64,000 nucleotides of DNA. Source: Nitrospirales bacterium (lineage in GTDB: Bacteria; Nitrospirota; Nitrospiria; Nitrospirales; UBA8639). Positions 1-10,609 of the stretch are shown piece by piece (within the stretch, counting starts at the first letter, position 1; each line of letters opens with the position of its first letter). The notes under the pieces are model-generated. The model did not search any database. It was not told where the DNA came from and worked only from the letters and a program-made list of their open reading frames with translations. The stretch lies in contig JAJDBS010000169.1 of assembly GCA_029261235.1 (NCBI GenBank), positions 1 through 64,000 of the forward strand, read 5' to 3'. The translations under genes and the position numbers were made by a program.

Positions 1-1
1 G

Positions 2-616
2 TCGTGGGATCGCACGCTTGAGCAGGCGTGTGAGTGTGAACCGAATCATGTCTCTTGCTATGCCCTTTCGGTTGAAGAGGGGACACGCTTTGAACATGCG
101 TTTCGACGGGGCGAGTTGAAACTGGTCGAAACCGAAACAGAACAACAATTCCAAGTGCATGCGAATGAGCAGTTAGCCTCGGCGGGCTATGAGCAGTATG
201 AAATATCAAATTGGGCGAAGCCGGGTCGAGCATGCCGACATAATCAGTGTTATTGGAAGGGGCAAGACTTTTTAGGTGTCGGTCCTAGTGCACAATCGTA
301 TATGGCCGGATGTCGTTTTGGAAATGTGTCGAATCTTGAGCAGTACTGTGGACGACTGGAGAATGATCAGTCGGCAGTGACCGAGCAAGAACATTTATCG
401 ATTCGCCAACAAGAGAAGGAACGGGTGGTCTTTGGATTGCGGATGTTGGATGGTGTGCCGAAGGATTGGGTTGAAATTAATACCCGAGATTCGGTCTGGG
501 CTGCTTCATTCACATCCTTTTTAGAGGAGAAGTATTTGATCCAAGTTGCTGATCGTTTTGCCTTGACGGCCAAAGGTCGTCAGTTTGCTGATGAGTTAGG
601 TTCTCAGTTGCTCTAG
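2..616 (+). CDS. hemW: HemW-like radical SAM coproporphyrinogen III oxidase family protein, C-terminal part (truncated by window start)
   Basis: Frame of ORF 116..616 is open back to base 2 (SWDRTLEQACECEPNHVSCYALSVEEGTRFE...). HemW-type motifs: YEQYEISNWAKPGRACRHNQCYWKGQDFLGVGPSAQSY. Confidence 0.85.
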   Translation, partial: SWDRTLEQACECEPNHVSCYALSVEEGTRFEHAFRRGELKLVETETEQQFQVHANEQLASAGYEQYEISNWAKPGRACRHNQCYWKGQDFLGVGPSAQSYMAGCRFGNVSNLEQYCGRLENDQSAVTEQEHLSIRQQEKERVVFGLRMLDGVPKDWVEINTRDSVWAASFTSFLEEKYLIQVADRFALTAKGRQFADELGSQLL

Positions 617-656
617 AAAGCTTGCAGCCCTATAGAGTAGAGCTTTTGTACGGATT

Positions 657-1199
657 CTATTCTGTCAGGCCAAGGAGAGCGAGAAGGGAAGAGCCCACCC
701 AATAGGCGAAGCTAAGCGTGACGCCGAGTAAGAGAATCATGGCGATAACAATGATGCTGACATACATCCAATCAATCACTGTCGTGACCTGAGTGGTTGT
801 TTGAGAATGTCGATACAGGAGTTGGGAATTCTGGAGATTGCTTTTAAACCAGATAGAAAATAGATCGCCAATAATGGGGATAGCGCCGACCACCATATTA
901 ATGACGATATTGAAGGACATCCTCAAGATGACAATTCGAGGAACTCCAGCTTTGGTCGCTAAGAAGAGAAGGGACGACCCTATTCCATTACTGATAAGAT
1001 CTCCTATCCCTGGAATCAAACCAATGATAGGATCCAGCCCAATTTTAATCGTCGTTCCAGGAATAGTCAGTGAGGCGTCAAGCAGTTGAGCTAACATTTG
1101 GGCAAGCTGACTGATGCTTTTTTTGTGGGCATTCGATTGAGAATGCTGTTGAGTCGAAGCTTGATCTGTTGAATAAGGGCGATCTGTCATGATGCTCAT
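657..1199 (-). CDS. DUF4112 domain-containing membrane protein
   Basis: LDASLTIPGTTIKIGLDPIIGLIPGIGDLISNGIGS...VVGAIPIIGDLFSIWFKSN is typical of DUF4112. Start placed at the internal Met at 1199 or 1190 rather than 1397. Confidence 0.8.
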   Translation of the reverse strand: MSIMTDRPYSTDQASTQQHSQSNAHKKSISQLAQMLAQLLDASLTIPGTTIKIGLDPIIGLIPGIGDLISNGIGSSLLFLATKAGVPRIVILRMSFNIVINMVVGAIPIIGDLFSIWFKSNLQNSQLLYRHSQTTTQVTTVIDWMYVSIIVIAMILLLGVTLSFAYWVGSSLLALLGLTE

Positions 1200-1227
1200 T
1201 TTAGCAGTAATGATAAGCAAATGATAA

Positions 1228-2865
1228 TTGTTGACCGTGGCCTCGATCGTTCTTTTGAGGAAATGTCGTGAATCGGCGTTGTTTCTTTTTGATGACATCA
1301 TTATTACGAATGAAGACGAATACCCTGTAGTGGATCCTCTTAGCCTAACGACGAACATTTCTGCATCCGAAACCCCGCCAGGGCCAGTTGTGCGCACACA
1401 TCGTTTGTCAAAAAGTCGGTTTTTAGCGGGGCTGCAGTGTCATAAGCGATTGTATTTTGAAATTCATTCGCCGGAATTAGCGACCCCACCAACACCAGAC
1501 AGACGAGCGATCATGGATATGGGGACGGATGTCGGTGTGTTAGCCAGAGATTTTTTCCCCGGCGGAGTGTTAGTGGCAGAAACACATCGCCAAATTCCTG
1601 CTGCCTTGGCCCGAACAGCCGAGTTGGTGGCTGACCCTACTGTGACTGCAATTTTTGAAGGGGCTTTTGTGTGGGAAGGCATTCTCGTGCGAGTGGATGC
1701 CATTGAACGTTTGGATGCCACACGCTGGCGATTAGTTGAAGTGAAGGCCACGGCAAAGGTGAAGGCCACGCATCTAGATGATTTAGCAATCCAGTCGGCG
1801 GTGTTGGAAGGTGCAGGAATTCGTGTCGATGGGTGCTATTTGATGCATCTCAACACGCAGTATGTGTTTTTGGGGGGTGATCTGAATTTAGACGAAATGT
1901 TTGCTCTTGATAATATGACAGAAGAAGTGTTGGCACGGCGTGTACTCGTCCAACAACAGCTGGAGGAGATGTGGGACGTCTTGAAGCAACCCACCTCGCC
2001 TGCAATCCTACCGGATGGACATTGTTCCCAACCCTATGAATGTCCATTTTGGAATCATTGTACCAAAGACAAATCACCACGATGGGTGCGTTACCTTCCT
2101 GGTAGCTCGAAGGTTCAAGAAATGTTGTTACAAGAAGGCGTTGAAACCATTGATGAGATTCCAGACCACATCCAATTAACGGATATCCAGCAACATGTGA
2201 AAGCGAATGTGGAGTGGATTTCACCAGTGCTGCGTGCCCGCTTGCAGTCGGTTCAGTACCCCGTGCATCATTTAGATTTTGAAACCTTCATGCCCGCCAT
2301 TCCCGTGTTTCCCTATACGCGGCCGTATCGACCGATTCCCTTTCAGTGGTCCAATCATATTGAATATGAAGATGGGACAGTCGTGCATCAACAGTTTTTA
2401 TGTGTGGATGGACGGGATCCTCGAGAAGAATTGGCACATAAACTCTTAGGTAGCTTGGGAGAGACTGGTAGCGTGTGCGTGTATTCGGAGTATGAGCGAT
2501 TTCTCTTATTTGCGCTCGGAGATTTTTTGCCGCATTTAAAGCCGGCGTTGAATAAAGTGGTGCGACGGTTGTGGGACCTCCTTGCTGTGATTCAGCAACA
2601 TTACTATCATCCTGAGTTTGAGGGATCGTTTTCAATCAAAAACGTGTTGCCCGCGTTGGTTCCCAAGTTGGCGTATGATGATTTAACCATTCAGAATGGT
2701 GCGGTGGCCGCGGTGATGTATCAAAAAATGGTCTTTTCCGAAACTGATCTTATGGAACGGGCACGCATTGCGCAGGCTTTAGAGGAATATTGTGGCCTAG
2801 ATACCTGGGCGATGGTTGAGTTACGTCGCGTATTGATGGAGCGAGTGGGGGGGCGATACCTTTGA
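1228..2865 (+). CDS. DUF2779 domain-containing protein (PD-(D/E)XK-like/Cas4-like N-terminal part)
   Basis: LSKSRFLAGLQCHKRLYFEIH...; EVKATAKVKATHLDDLAIQSAVLEGAGI; C-terminal HHLDFETFMPAIPVFPYTRPYRPIPFQWSNH motif. True start uncertain. Confidence 0.75.
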   Translation: MLTVASIVLLRKCRESALFLFDDIIITNEDEYPVVDPLSLTTNISASETPPGPVVRTHRLSKSRFLAGLQCHKRLYFEIHSPELATPPTPDRRAIMDMGTDVGVLARDFFPGGVLVAETHRQIPAALARTAELVADPTVTAIFEGAFVWEGILVRVDAIERLDATRWRLVEVKATAKVKATHLDDLAIQSAVLEGAGIRVDGCYLMHLNTQYVFLGGDLNLDEMFALDNMTEEVLARRVLVQQQLEEMWDVLKQPTSPAILPDGHCSQPYECPFWNHCTKDKSPRWVRYLPGSSKVQEMLLQEGVETIDEIPDHIQLTDIQQHVKANVEWISPVLRARLQSVQYPVHHLDFETFMPAIPVFPYTRPYRPIPFQWSNHIEYEDGTVVHQQFLCVDGRDPREELAHKLLGSLGETGSVCVYSEYERFLLFALGDFLPHLKPALNKVVRRLWDLLAVIQQHYYHPEFEGSFSIKNVLPALVPKLAYDDLTIQNGAVAAVMYQKMVFSETDLMERARIAQALEEYCGLDTWAMVELRRVLMERVGGRYL

Positions 2866-3013
2866 AATGATGGGAATAATTGCGTTGACCCATCTACTTC
2901 GCACTGGTAGAATTTGTGGCGTCCTCTCGTTTCTCGATCTTCATTGATTCCCTATGCCTGCGTGGCAATTTTTCTGACTCGTTTCGATCTGACCTGTTTG
3001 GTGATACCTGAAG

Positions 3014-3457
3014 ATGTTACGCATTCTGGTCCTGCATGGCCCAAACCTCAATCTACTCGGAACGCGTGAGCCAACAGTGTATGGCTCGACCACGTTGGAA
3101 GAAATTAATGAGGCACTCGTCGCATTAGGAAAAGAACTGGGAGTTTCTGTTGAAGCGCGACAATCGAATGTCGAGGGTGAGTTAGTCACCTGGATTCAAC
3201 AGGCGTCCTCTCAATTTGAAGGATTCGTGTTTAATCCTGCGGCCTATACGCATACGAGCATCGCCCTTCGAGATGCCGTCACAGCCGTTGGTCTGCCGAT
3301 GGTCGAAGTCCATCTCTCGAATATTCATAGTCGAGAATCGTTTCGCCGACGTTCATATCTGGCTGCCGTGGCGTTGGGGCAAATTTCAGGATTTGGTCTG
3401 CAGAGTTATGAGTTGGGTTTGCGGGCGATCGTGCATGCCCTTCAACGTAAAACGTAA
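3014..3457 (+). CDS. aroQ: Type II 3-dehydroquinate dehydratase
   Basis: [20 protein letters not shown]...[17 protein letters not shown]...[18 protein letters not shown]. Confidence 0.95.
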   Translation: MLRILVLHGPNLNLLGTREPTVYGSTTLEEINEALVALGKELGVSVEARQSNVEGELVTWIQQASSQFEGFVFNPAAYTHTSIALRDAVTAVGLPMVEVHLSNIHSRESFRRRSYLAAVALGQISGFGLQSYELGLRAIVHALQRKT

Positions 3458-3491
3458 AGAGTTTTTTATTTTTTCTTGAGGAGTATTTGTC

Positions 3492-4052
3492 GTGATTACA
3501 ACAGCCGATTTTCGAAATGGGGCCAGACTCGAGCTAGATGGGCAGCCCTATCATATCGTGGAGTTTCAGCATGTCAAACCAGGAAAAGGCCCAGCCTTTG
3601 TTCGCACGAAACTCAAAGCGTATAAGACTGGGAGTGTCCTTGATCGCACATTTCGTTCGGGAGAGAAATTTGAGGAGCCAGATTTAGAGGAATGCGAAAT
3701 GCAATTTCTCTATTGTGGGGGAGATGAGTATTCATTTATGGATACCTCGAACTATGAGCAGATTGCCTATTCCAAGGATCGATTGGGTGAAAATGTCGAT
3801 TTATTAAAAGAAAATACTGTTGTGAAATTTATGTTGTACCATGGGGAGCCGATCATCGTGGAGTTGCCGATTTTTATGGAACTCAAGGTCGTGGAAACCG
3901 ATCCTGGCTTTCGTGGTGATACGGCAACTGGTGGAACAAAGCCTGCCAAGGTCGAAACCGGAGCCACCGTCAAAGTGCCGTTGTATCTTGAATCGGGAGA
4001 AATCATTAAGATTGATACGAGAACCCGTACCTTTGTCGAGCGAGTTCGTTAG
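3492..4052 (+). CDS. efp: Elongation factor P
   Basis: ADFRNGARLELDGQPYHIVEFQHVKPGKGPAFVRTKLK...; full-length 186 aa. Confidence 0.96.
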   Translation: MITTADFRNGARLELDGQPYHIVEFQHVKPGKGPAFVRTKLKAYKTGSVLDRTFRSGEKFEEPDLEECEMQFLYCGGDEYSFMDTSNYEQIAYSKDRLGENVDLLKENTVVKFMLYHGEPIIVELPIFMELKVVETDPGFRGDTATGGTKPAKVETGATVKVPLYLESGEIIKIDTRTRTFVERVR

Positions 4053-4094
4053 ACTCCTTGATCACGCAGATTGTCTGTACGAACTAAAGGACCT

Positions 4095-4553
4095 ATGCCA
4101 GAATCATCAAGAAGAGAAATTGAAGATCTTGTTGAGCTCCTCAACCAGTATCATCTTACTGAGCTGGAACTAGAAAAAAAGGGTGTACGGATTCGGGTGC
4201 GTCGAGATCCTGCCCCTATCATCACCGCACCTTCAATTGAAGTCGCCACAACCGTTGAGCCCATTTCTTCTACGCCATCTTCTCCTTCTGTACAACCATC
4301 AGAATCCCTGCATTTCCTGACTGTGACTTCCCCAATTGTCGGGACGTTTTATCGAGCCTCTTCTCCTGATGCGGATCCTTATGTTGATGAAGGCACGTTG
4401 GTCAAAAAAGGCCAGATACTTTGCATTGTTGAGGCGATGAAGCTCATGAACGAAATTGAAGCAGAAGCTGATGGGAAAGTGGTGAAGGTTCTCGTCGAAA
4501 GTACCACCCCGGTTGAATTTGGCCAACCACTCTTCTTGATTGATCCGCTATAG
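4095..4553 (+). CDS. accB: Acetyl-CoA carboxylase biotin carboxyl carrier protein
   Basis: Biotinylation motif VEAMKLMNEIEAE; start MPESSRREIEDLVELL at 4095 (the ORF track uses a TTG at 4071). Confidence 0.95.
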   Translation: MPESSRREIEDLVELLNQYHLTELELEKKGVRIRVRRDPAPIITAPSIEVATTVEPISSTPSSPSVQPSESLHFLTVTSPIVGTFYRASSPDADPYVDEGTLVKKGQILCIVEAMKLMNEIEAEADGKVVKVLVESTTPVEFGQPLFLIDPL

Positions 4554-4665
4554 GGTTCTAGGCGAAGATTTTCTTTCCGGTCGATACACCGAATCCATAC
4601 GTTTCTTCAAGTGGGAACATACAACAGGAAACCTATCCAGATGTGCATGTTGACGAGAATACGTC

Positions 4666-6015
4666 GTGTTTAAAAAAATCCTCATTGCGAATCGCGGAGA
4701 AATTGCCCTTCGGGTGATTCGGGCCTGTCGAGAGTTGGGGATTCGGACGGTTGCGATTCATTCCGAGGTGGATGCCCAGTCCTTACATGTTCGCTATGCT
4801 GATGAACATGTTTGTGTGGGCCCCGCTGAGGGGGGACTCAGCTATCGCAATATTCCGAATGTCCTGAGTGCGGCGGAAATCACGGGAGTTGATGCGATTC
4901 ATCCGGGATATGGTTTTCTTGCAGAAAACGCGCATTTTGCTGAAGTCTGTGAATCAATCGGGATCACGTTCATTGGACCGTCTTCTGAGCATATTGCGTT
5001 GTTGAGTGACAAATCTCAAGCGCGGGCGCATATGAAAAAGCATGGGATTCCTGTCTTGCCGGGAAGCGATGGGGAAATCGAGGATCCTAAAGCCTGTCGA
5101 TCTACTGCCAAGAAACTCGGATATCCTGTGATCGTGAAAGCCTCGGCCGGAGGTGGGGGTCGGGGAATGCGAGTGGTCTGGCATGAAGAGGACTTGGACC
5201 AGGCCGTCGAATCAGCACAGTTGGAAGCGAGCACGGCCTTTGGGCATGGAGGTGTGTACCTTGAACGATTTTTTGAAGACCCTCGGCACATCGAATTTCA
5301 AGTGATGGCTGACCATCAGGGGCACGTGGTGCATTTTCAGGAACGAGATTGCTCCGTGCAGCGTCGATATCAAAAGGTGGTGGAAGAATCACCTTCGCCA
5401 GCTCTGGATGAGTCCACGCGACGGAAAATGGGTCAGGTTGCCGTGAAGGTCATGAAATCGGTCAAGTATCGAAATGCGGGGACTGTTGAATTTCTCATGG
5501 ATGCAAAAGGGCAGTTTTATTTCATGGAAGTGAATACTCGTATTCAAGTGGAGCATGCGGTGACAGAGGTGGTGACCGGTGTGGATCTTATTAAAGAACA
5601 AATTCGTGTGGCAGCTGGGCATGGGCTTTCATATAAACAGAGCGACATTCAACTAGTTGGCCATGCGATCGAGTGTCGAATTAATGCGGAGGACCCTGTT
5701 CGTATGACGCCAAGTCCTGGGGTTGTCACCAAGTTTTGTGTTCCAGGAGGCCCAGGTATTCGGGTTGATACTGCGATGGATACAAGCGGCGTGGTGTCTC
5801 CATTTTACGATTCAATGATTGCCAAACTTATCGCCTCAGGACGGGATCGCAGCGAAGCCTTGGCCCGCATGCGTCGAGCCTTGGATGAATTTGTGATCGA
5901 AGGTATTCAAAGCAATATTCTTCTCCATCGACGAATCCTTGACCATCCCGATTTTCAAAAAGGTCCCGTCTCAACACGCTTTCTCGATCGATTGCTGACG
6001 TTGCAGTCTGTATGA
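4666..6015 (+). CDS. accC: Acetyl-CoA carboxylase, biotin carboxylase subunit
   Basis: FKKILIANRGEIALRVIRACRELGI...GGGGRGMR...EVNTRIQVEHAVTE; GTG start. Confidence 0.97.
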   Translation: MFKKILIANRGEIALRVIRACRELGIRTVAIHSEVDAQSLHVRYADEHVCVGPAEGGLSYRNIPNVLSAAEITGVDAIHPGYGFLAENAHFAEVCESIGITFIGPSSEHIALLSDKSQARAHMKKHGIPVLPGSDGEIEDPKACRSTAKKLGYPVIVKASAGGGGRGMRVVWHEEDLDQAVESAQLEASTAFGHGGVYLERFFEDPRHIEFQVMADHQGHVVHFQERDCSVQRRYQKVVEESPSPALDESTRRKMGQVAVKVMKSVKYRNAGTVEFLMDAKGQFYFMEVNTRIQVEHAVTEVVTGVDLIKEQIRVAAGHGLSYKQSDIQLVGHAIECRINAEDPVRMTPSPGVVTKFCVPGGPGIRVDTAMDTSGVVSPFYDSMIAKLIASGRDRSEALARMRRALDEFVIEGIQSNILLHRRILDHPDFQKGPVSTRFLDRLLTLQSV

Positions 6016-6665
6016 CCGCCGACAACCTTTCCCGTGCTCATCTAGGTTCTCTTCTCAACGGACTGTATCTTATTCTAGATGAGCGATGGTCCTCGCGCTG
6101 TTCATTGCCGCAGGTGTTGAATGAAGCAGGGCAGGCAGGCGTCAAGCTTGTGCAATATCGGAATAAAACGGGGTCGATGAGGGATGCCTATGAGATGGCT
6201 TCCAGCCTCCGTCAAATTTCCAAGAAATGGGGGATGATGTTTGTGGTGAATGACCGTTGTGATTTGGCGATGGCTGTAGAGGCTGATGGAGTGCATCTTG
6301 GTCAAGATGATTTACCAATAGCATTGGCCAGGAATCTCGTGGGCCACAACATGGTGATAGGGGTATCGACGCATCATTCAGAACACGTTGAAAAGGCTAC
6401 TCAAGAAGGGGCAGATTATCTTGGGTTTGGTCCGATCTTTCCGACAGACACGAAAGCGAATCATGATCCCGTGGTGGGTATTGCAGGAATGAAACTTATT
6501 CGAGGGCTCACGCCTTTGCCAGTGTTTGCGATCGGGGGTATTTCGGTAGACGTTGTTCCGGAATTACGGCAGGCTGGAGCCAATGGAGTGGCTGTGGCCT
6601 CTGCAATATTAGATGCGGAAGATCGACAAAAGGCATTCACTCAATTTCTGTCCCCATTTCACTAA
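6012..6665 (+). CDS. thiE: Thiamine-phosphate synthase
   Basis: VKLVQYRNKT...FVVNDRCDLAMAVEADGVHLGQDDLP...GADYLGFGPIFPTDTK...VFAIGGIS. Confidence 0.92.
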   Translation: MTADNLSRAHLGSLLNGLYLILDERWSSRCSLPQVLNEAGQAGVKLVQYRNKTGSMRDAYEMASSLRQISKKWGMMFVVNDRCDLAMAVEADGVHLGQDDLPIALARNLVGHNMVIGVSTHHSEHVEKATQEGADYLGFGPIFPTDTKANHDPVVGIAGMKLIRGLTPLPVFAIGGISVDVVPELRQAGANGVAVASAILDAEDRQKAFTQFLSPFH

Positions 6666-7380
6666 GATGGGTGGCAAGCCGCTGAATTTCCTGATGTTCT
6701 GCTAGCTGAGTCACACCTTCCTGCCATTTCGTCTCTATAATTTTTACATGATCAATTGGTCCAAAAATCGGAACTGAAGCCCAATCCTTAATCAGTTTGG
6801 CCGTTGACTCCTGCTGCTGTTGAGTTATTGTGGATTGGTTTGTGGCCTTGGAGTTATTGAGTACGATGCCGCATGGACATATTCCTTCCTGCTCTAATGC
6901 TTCTACTGTCAGCCGACAGTGGTTGACGCCTCCCAAGTTCGTGCTTCCTACGATCAAGCAGGGGATATCCAACAGCTTGACTAAATCTCGCATGGATTGC
7001 CGCGGGGTCAGCGGCGTATGAATACCTCCTGCTCCTTCGATGAGGAGAACGGAATGTTGGCGTGTGAGTTGATTTATATGTGAATGAATCCGTGTGAGGT
7101 CGATTGTTGTTCCTGCTATTTGTGCTGCAGCGAATGGTGCAAGAGGCTGAGGAAAGGTGTAGAGGCAAACGGAATCAAACGAAGGGGGAGGAGTGAGTAA
7201 GTGACGCAACCGATCGGTATCGGAACATTCTCTCTGTGTAGCATCTACTCCAGTTTCAATCGGTTTGAGCACCCCGACGGATTTCCCCTGTTGCTGTAAG
7301 GCACGAGTTATTGCTCCCGTGATCGTTGTTTTGCCGACACCGGTGTCCGTTCCTGTTATGAAAAAGGCTTGGTGTGTCAT
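6637..7380 (-). CDS. bioD: Dethiobiotin synthase
   Basis: FFITGTDTGVGKTTITGAITRALQQQGKSVGVLKPIETG...LLIEGAGGIHTPL. Confidence 0.93.
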   Translation of the reverse strand: MTHQAFFITGTDTGVGKTTITGAITRALQQQGKSVGVLKPIETGVDATQRECSDTDRLRHLLTPPPSFDSVCLYTFPQPLAPFAAAQIAGTTIDLTRIHSHINQLTRQHSVLLIEGAGGIHTPLTPRQSMRDLVKLLDIPCLIVGSTNLGGVNHCRLTVEALEQEGICPCGIVLNNSKATNQSTITQQQQESTAKLIKDWASVPIFGPIDHVKIIETKWQEGVTQLAEHQEIQRLATHLSEMGTEIE

Positions 7381-7423
7381 CTCAGCATGCCTTGAAAGGG
7401 AATGAGTAACTCATAGAAAAGGA

Positions 7424-8179
7424 TTACCAGAGGCGACTATCAAGATTCCACACCTGGCCGGAAATGTTCGGAGATACGGCGAGATGGAAGACGCTTGCCG
7501 TCACCTGTTTGAGGGAGGGTGTGCTCTTGAGAATGTGAGTCTGCTGTCCGAAGGTTGAATCCATGCCTGTGGCAGAAAGCGGAGAGGAATGCCAGCCAGG
7601 GAAAATTGCATTCACTCGTATATTCCAGCTACCCCATTCTTGCGCTGCCGTTTGCATCAAGCTGAGTAAGCCAGCTTTTGAAGAGGCATAGGATGTCTGT
7701 CCCGTCATGCCTTGTTCTCCAGATAGGGACCCAATGACAATAACTGCACCATTGCGTTGTCGTTGAAAAATAGGGCCAGCTTCCCTTAAAACGTGAAATG
7801 CCCCAGTAAGATTCGTCTGCAGGGTATGCTCCCATTCATCAGGAGTGGTTTTTGCGAGAAGCGTTGATGGGGCAACGCCAACCGCCCAGACGAGCAGATC
7901 GAGAGCGCCATAGTCTTCTAAGAAATCTTGAAACAGTCTCTCAACTTCTGATGAACTTCTGACATCAGCCTGATACATTCGGATGTTTTCATTAGACGTC
8001 TTCATTTCGGTAATCGCTTCTACTGCAGAGGAGCGATTGTGGTGATAGTGGATGCCTACGCCCCATCCCTGTTGTGCAAATTCATGAGCAATCGCCCGGC
8101 CGATTGTCCCTGACCCGCCACATATTAAGATATTGGAACAGGTGTCATCTTTGCCTTTCAAATGAACCATGTCGAACAT
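7424..8179 (-). CDS. SDR family oxidoreductase (FabG-like)
   Basis: NILICGGSGTIGRAIAHEFAQQGWGVGIHYHHN...; YASSKAG catalytic motif. Confidence 0.85.
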   Translation of the reverse strand: MFDMVHLKGKDDTCSNILICGGSGTIGRAIAHEFAQQGWGVGIHYHHNRSSAVEAITEMKTSNENIRMYQADVRSSSEVERLFQDFLEDYGALDLLVWAVGVAPSTLLAKTTPDEWEHTLQTNLTGAFHVLREAGPIFQRQRNGAVIVIGSLSGEQGMTGQTSYASSKAGLLSLMQTAAQEWGSWNIRVNAIFPGWHSSPLSATGMDSTFGQQTHILKSTPSLKQVTASVFHLAVSPNISGQVWNLDSRLW

Positions 8180-8288
8180 TTTCTGTAATTGACGTCATGG
8201 AAGACAAGTCCTTGATCTCTTATTCTTTCTTCAAGCAACCTTGCTGGTTTTGAAGTCGCTATGATAGGTTTACTATACATTGCCAACC

Positions 8289-9155
8289 ATGATGTATTCT
8301 TCTCTCTTTCTCTCATTTCGTCGAACAGCGTATTGTGTCTGTATTTTGAGTCTTTTGTGGCTCGGTGTGTCTTCTCCTGCCTTGGCAGCAGACACTTCAA
8401 CTGTGACGATTGAGAACATTCATGAATTTTTCCCTGACCAAATTGGGAATGAATGGGTGTATCGTGGCAGGATGATTGAGGGGGGGATGGTTCAGATTGC
8501 TGAGAAAGATGCGCGGTTTACCAATGTTTCCAAAGTCATTGGAACAGAAACGCAGGATGGCGTGGGCGTGACAGTTTTTCATGATACGAATCCTGGGAAT
8601 CAAGGTCCGTCCGATAGTTATTATCGCCGCGATGCTGCGGGTATTCGCTATTATGGATCGAAGCCTGGAACAACGCTAGAACGTCAGTTAGTGCCGTATC
8701 AGATCGTCCGGTTTCCCTTAGATATTCCAAGCTCGTTTGAGCAATTTAATCGACATGGACTTGAGCTTGGGATGGACATTGATCGGGATGGGGAGTCTGA
8801 TAAGGTCGATATCGTGGCGACGTCATCAGCTCAAACGCGGGAGACGATCAGTGTTCCTTCTGGTGTCTACCCTGAGGCCATTCGCTTGGAAGCAAAAATG
8901 ACGATGCACGTTCACTTATCAGGAAGTGGGAAGACTATTCAGGGTACTGATACGATGACCGTATGGTTTGCTCGTGGAGTGGGTCTCTTGAAATATATTG
9001 AACGACAGACCATTCCCTCGACGCGAAGCGAAAACGAACGTGTGATTGAAGTCACTGAAGAGCTAGAAAAAGTGACCTTGGCGACCGATGTGGCATCACA
9101 TCAAAACAAACCTACTCAAGAATCTCTCTTCAAAGTGTTCTCCTTTATGCCTTGA
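8289..9155 (+). CDS. Secreted hypothetical protein
   Basis: Signal-peptide-like N-terminus (LSLLWLGVSSPALAAD), 280+ aa ORF, no recognised domain. Confidence 0.6.
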   Translation: MMYSSLFLSFRRTAYCVCILSLLWLGVSSPALAADTSTVTIENIHEFFPDQIGNEWVYRGRMIEGGMVQIAEKDARFTNVSKVIGTETQDGVGVTVFHDTNPGNQGPSDSYYRRDAAGIRYYGSKPGTTLERQLVPYQIVRFPLDIPSSFEQFNRHGLELGMDIDRDGESDKVDIVATSSAQTRETISVPSGVYPEAIRLEAKMTMHVHLSGSGKTIQGTDTMTVWFARGVGLLKYIERQTIPSTRSENERVIEVTEELEKVTLATDVASHQNKPTQESLFKVFSFMP

Positions 9156-9375
9156 TTCAGTGCGTCATCTTTTGACGTTTTCCCCTCTCTTCCTGAGAAG
9201 TGGTTTCTTCCTGCGTTCTTTTCTCCGATCCAATATCTTCGGAAATTTTTTCGGGCCTTGGAGTTTCAATGATTGGTTCTTTGGATTGGTCTGTCGTGAG
9301 CGGAGATCTTCTTTTGCCCCTTCGGACTCATTCTTGATGATGAGACATTGCGGGAAGTGAAACGGGCGTGTGAGT

Positions 9376-10530
9376 TTAATCTTGGCAAGGAGAGAGTCGT
9401 TTGCCAGATATACTGCCATGTGGCCCAAGGGAGTTTGTAAAGGTTCCCTCGAGACGGGTGTCGCGGTTGCTCATGAGTAGACTATCTTCTTGGAAACCTT
9501 GCGGAAAAGTCCATTTGAGAAAGACGGTATCTCCGTGAATAAGAATAGTCGAGGGTTGCATTTGTGATGGAGTGGATAGTTCTGGTGGGCTAAATGTCAT
9601 CGTCGCTTTATGATCGCCATGGTTCTGGTGATTATGGACAATCCATTTCCATGTGCCACACAGTCTTCTCTTCGCAAGACGAGTGCGTTCTTGCTCCTGC
9701 CATTCTTGGATGTGACTCCATGATTCCCAAGCCACATGATAGGCTTGAGCTTCGACTTGAATCGCGTGAGTCAGCAGATGGGTATGAAACATTGGAAACA
9801 GTTTGGATTCGATGTAATGCAGCATAGCAGCCTGCTTAAGAGATTCGGACGAAGGAAGCGGTGAGTCTTGTTGGTCTTGTGTTTGCCAATATTCCTCTAG
9901 CCGAGTCAGAATCCCACTGGACCCAAGATCGTTGAATAGGTCAATCCATGTTTGTTGTTTCGCTATTAAATCGAATTGGCGGGACAGCTTGTCAAATTTT
10001 GAAATATCCTCATGAGAGGAAGACGCATGTGGTTGTTGCTGAGTCCATGTCGATAATTTGTCGTGAAAATCCAATAGATACTTGAGCTTTTCTAGGGAAG
10101 GTTTTGAGAGAAGCCATTCACGTTGCGTATCTAATGCGACGATTTCCCTAAGATAATACTTCGGAAGAGAGGATTCAGGTTTGGCGAGAAATTCTTGAAC
10201 ATATCCGATTGTTGTTAATGCGGCCCAGAATGTGGTGATTGTTGTTTTGGTCTCTTGGGGAATAGCACTGAATCTTTTCCCGCCTTGAGAGGGTGTGTTG
10301 CGTTCGCGAGCATGTCGCAACGGTCGTTGATGAGGTATGAAACGTTGGTTGAATGTTAAGGCTTCCTTATCCGAGGAAAGCGGAAGGATATGCAGACGAT
10401 GCTCTGTTAGCATTTTTCCTGGGTGATCAAATCGGTCATTGCTCTGTGCCTTCACAGTCGGAAGAGCGAGTAGGAAGAGGAAGATAATAGAAGGGACAGC
10501 GAGCCACTTCATATGGAGCGACGTAATCAT
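9376..10530 (-). CDS. Secreted hypothetical protein
   Basis: 384-aa ORF with signal-peptide-like start (IIFLFLLALPTVKAQS). Confidence 0.6.
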   Translation of the reverse strand: MITSLHMKWLAVPSIIFLFLLALPTVKAQSNDRFDHPGKMLTEHRLHILPLSSDKEALTFNQRFIPHQRPLRHARERNTPSQGGKRFSAIPQETKTTITTFWAALTTIGYVQEFLAKPESSLPKYYLREIVALDTQREWLLSKPSLEKLKYLLDFHDKLSTWTQQQPHASSSHEDISKFDKLSRQFDLIAKQQTWIDLFNDLGSSGILTRLEEYWQTQDQQDSPLPSSESLKQAAMLHYIESKLFPMFHTHLLTHAIQVEAQAYHVAWESWSHIQEWQEQERTRLAKRRLCGTWKWIVHNHQNHGDHKATMTFSPPELSTPSQMQPSTILIHGDTVFLKWTFPQGFQEDSLLMSNRDTRLEGTFTNSLGPHGSISGKRLSPCQD

Positions 10531-10609
10531 TCCCGTATTGGGTTTAAATGAGAAAAGGGTAAGGCTTGTGAGTTAACCCTATGAATCGAGCATGGCGTCG
10601 ATGTTGAGA

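Noticed and set aside
5016-5392. Overlapping minus-strand ORFs inside accC
   Set aside because: Antisense to a highly conserved gene, no domain similarity.
9165-9428. Basic 87-aa minus-strand ORF overlapping the end of 9376..10530
   Set aside because: Composition looks like non-coding translation and it overlaps the better-supported gene by 53 bp.
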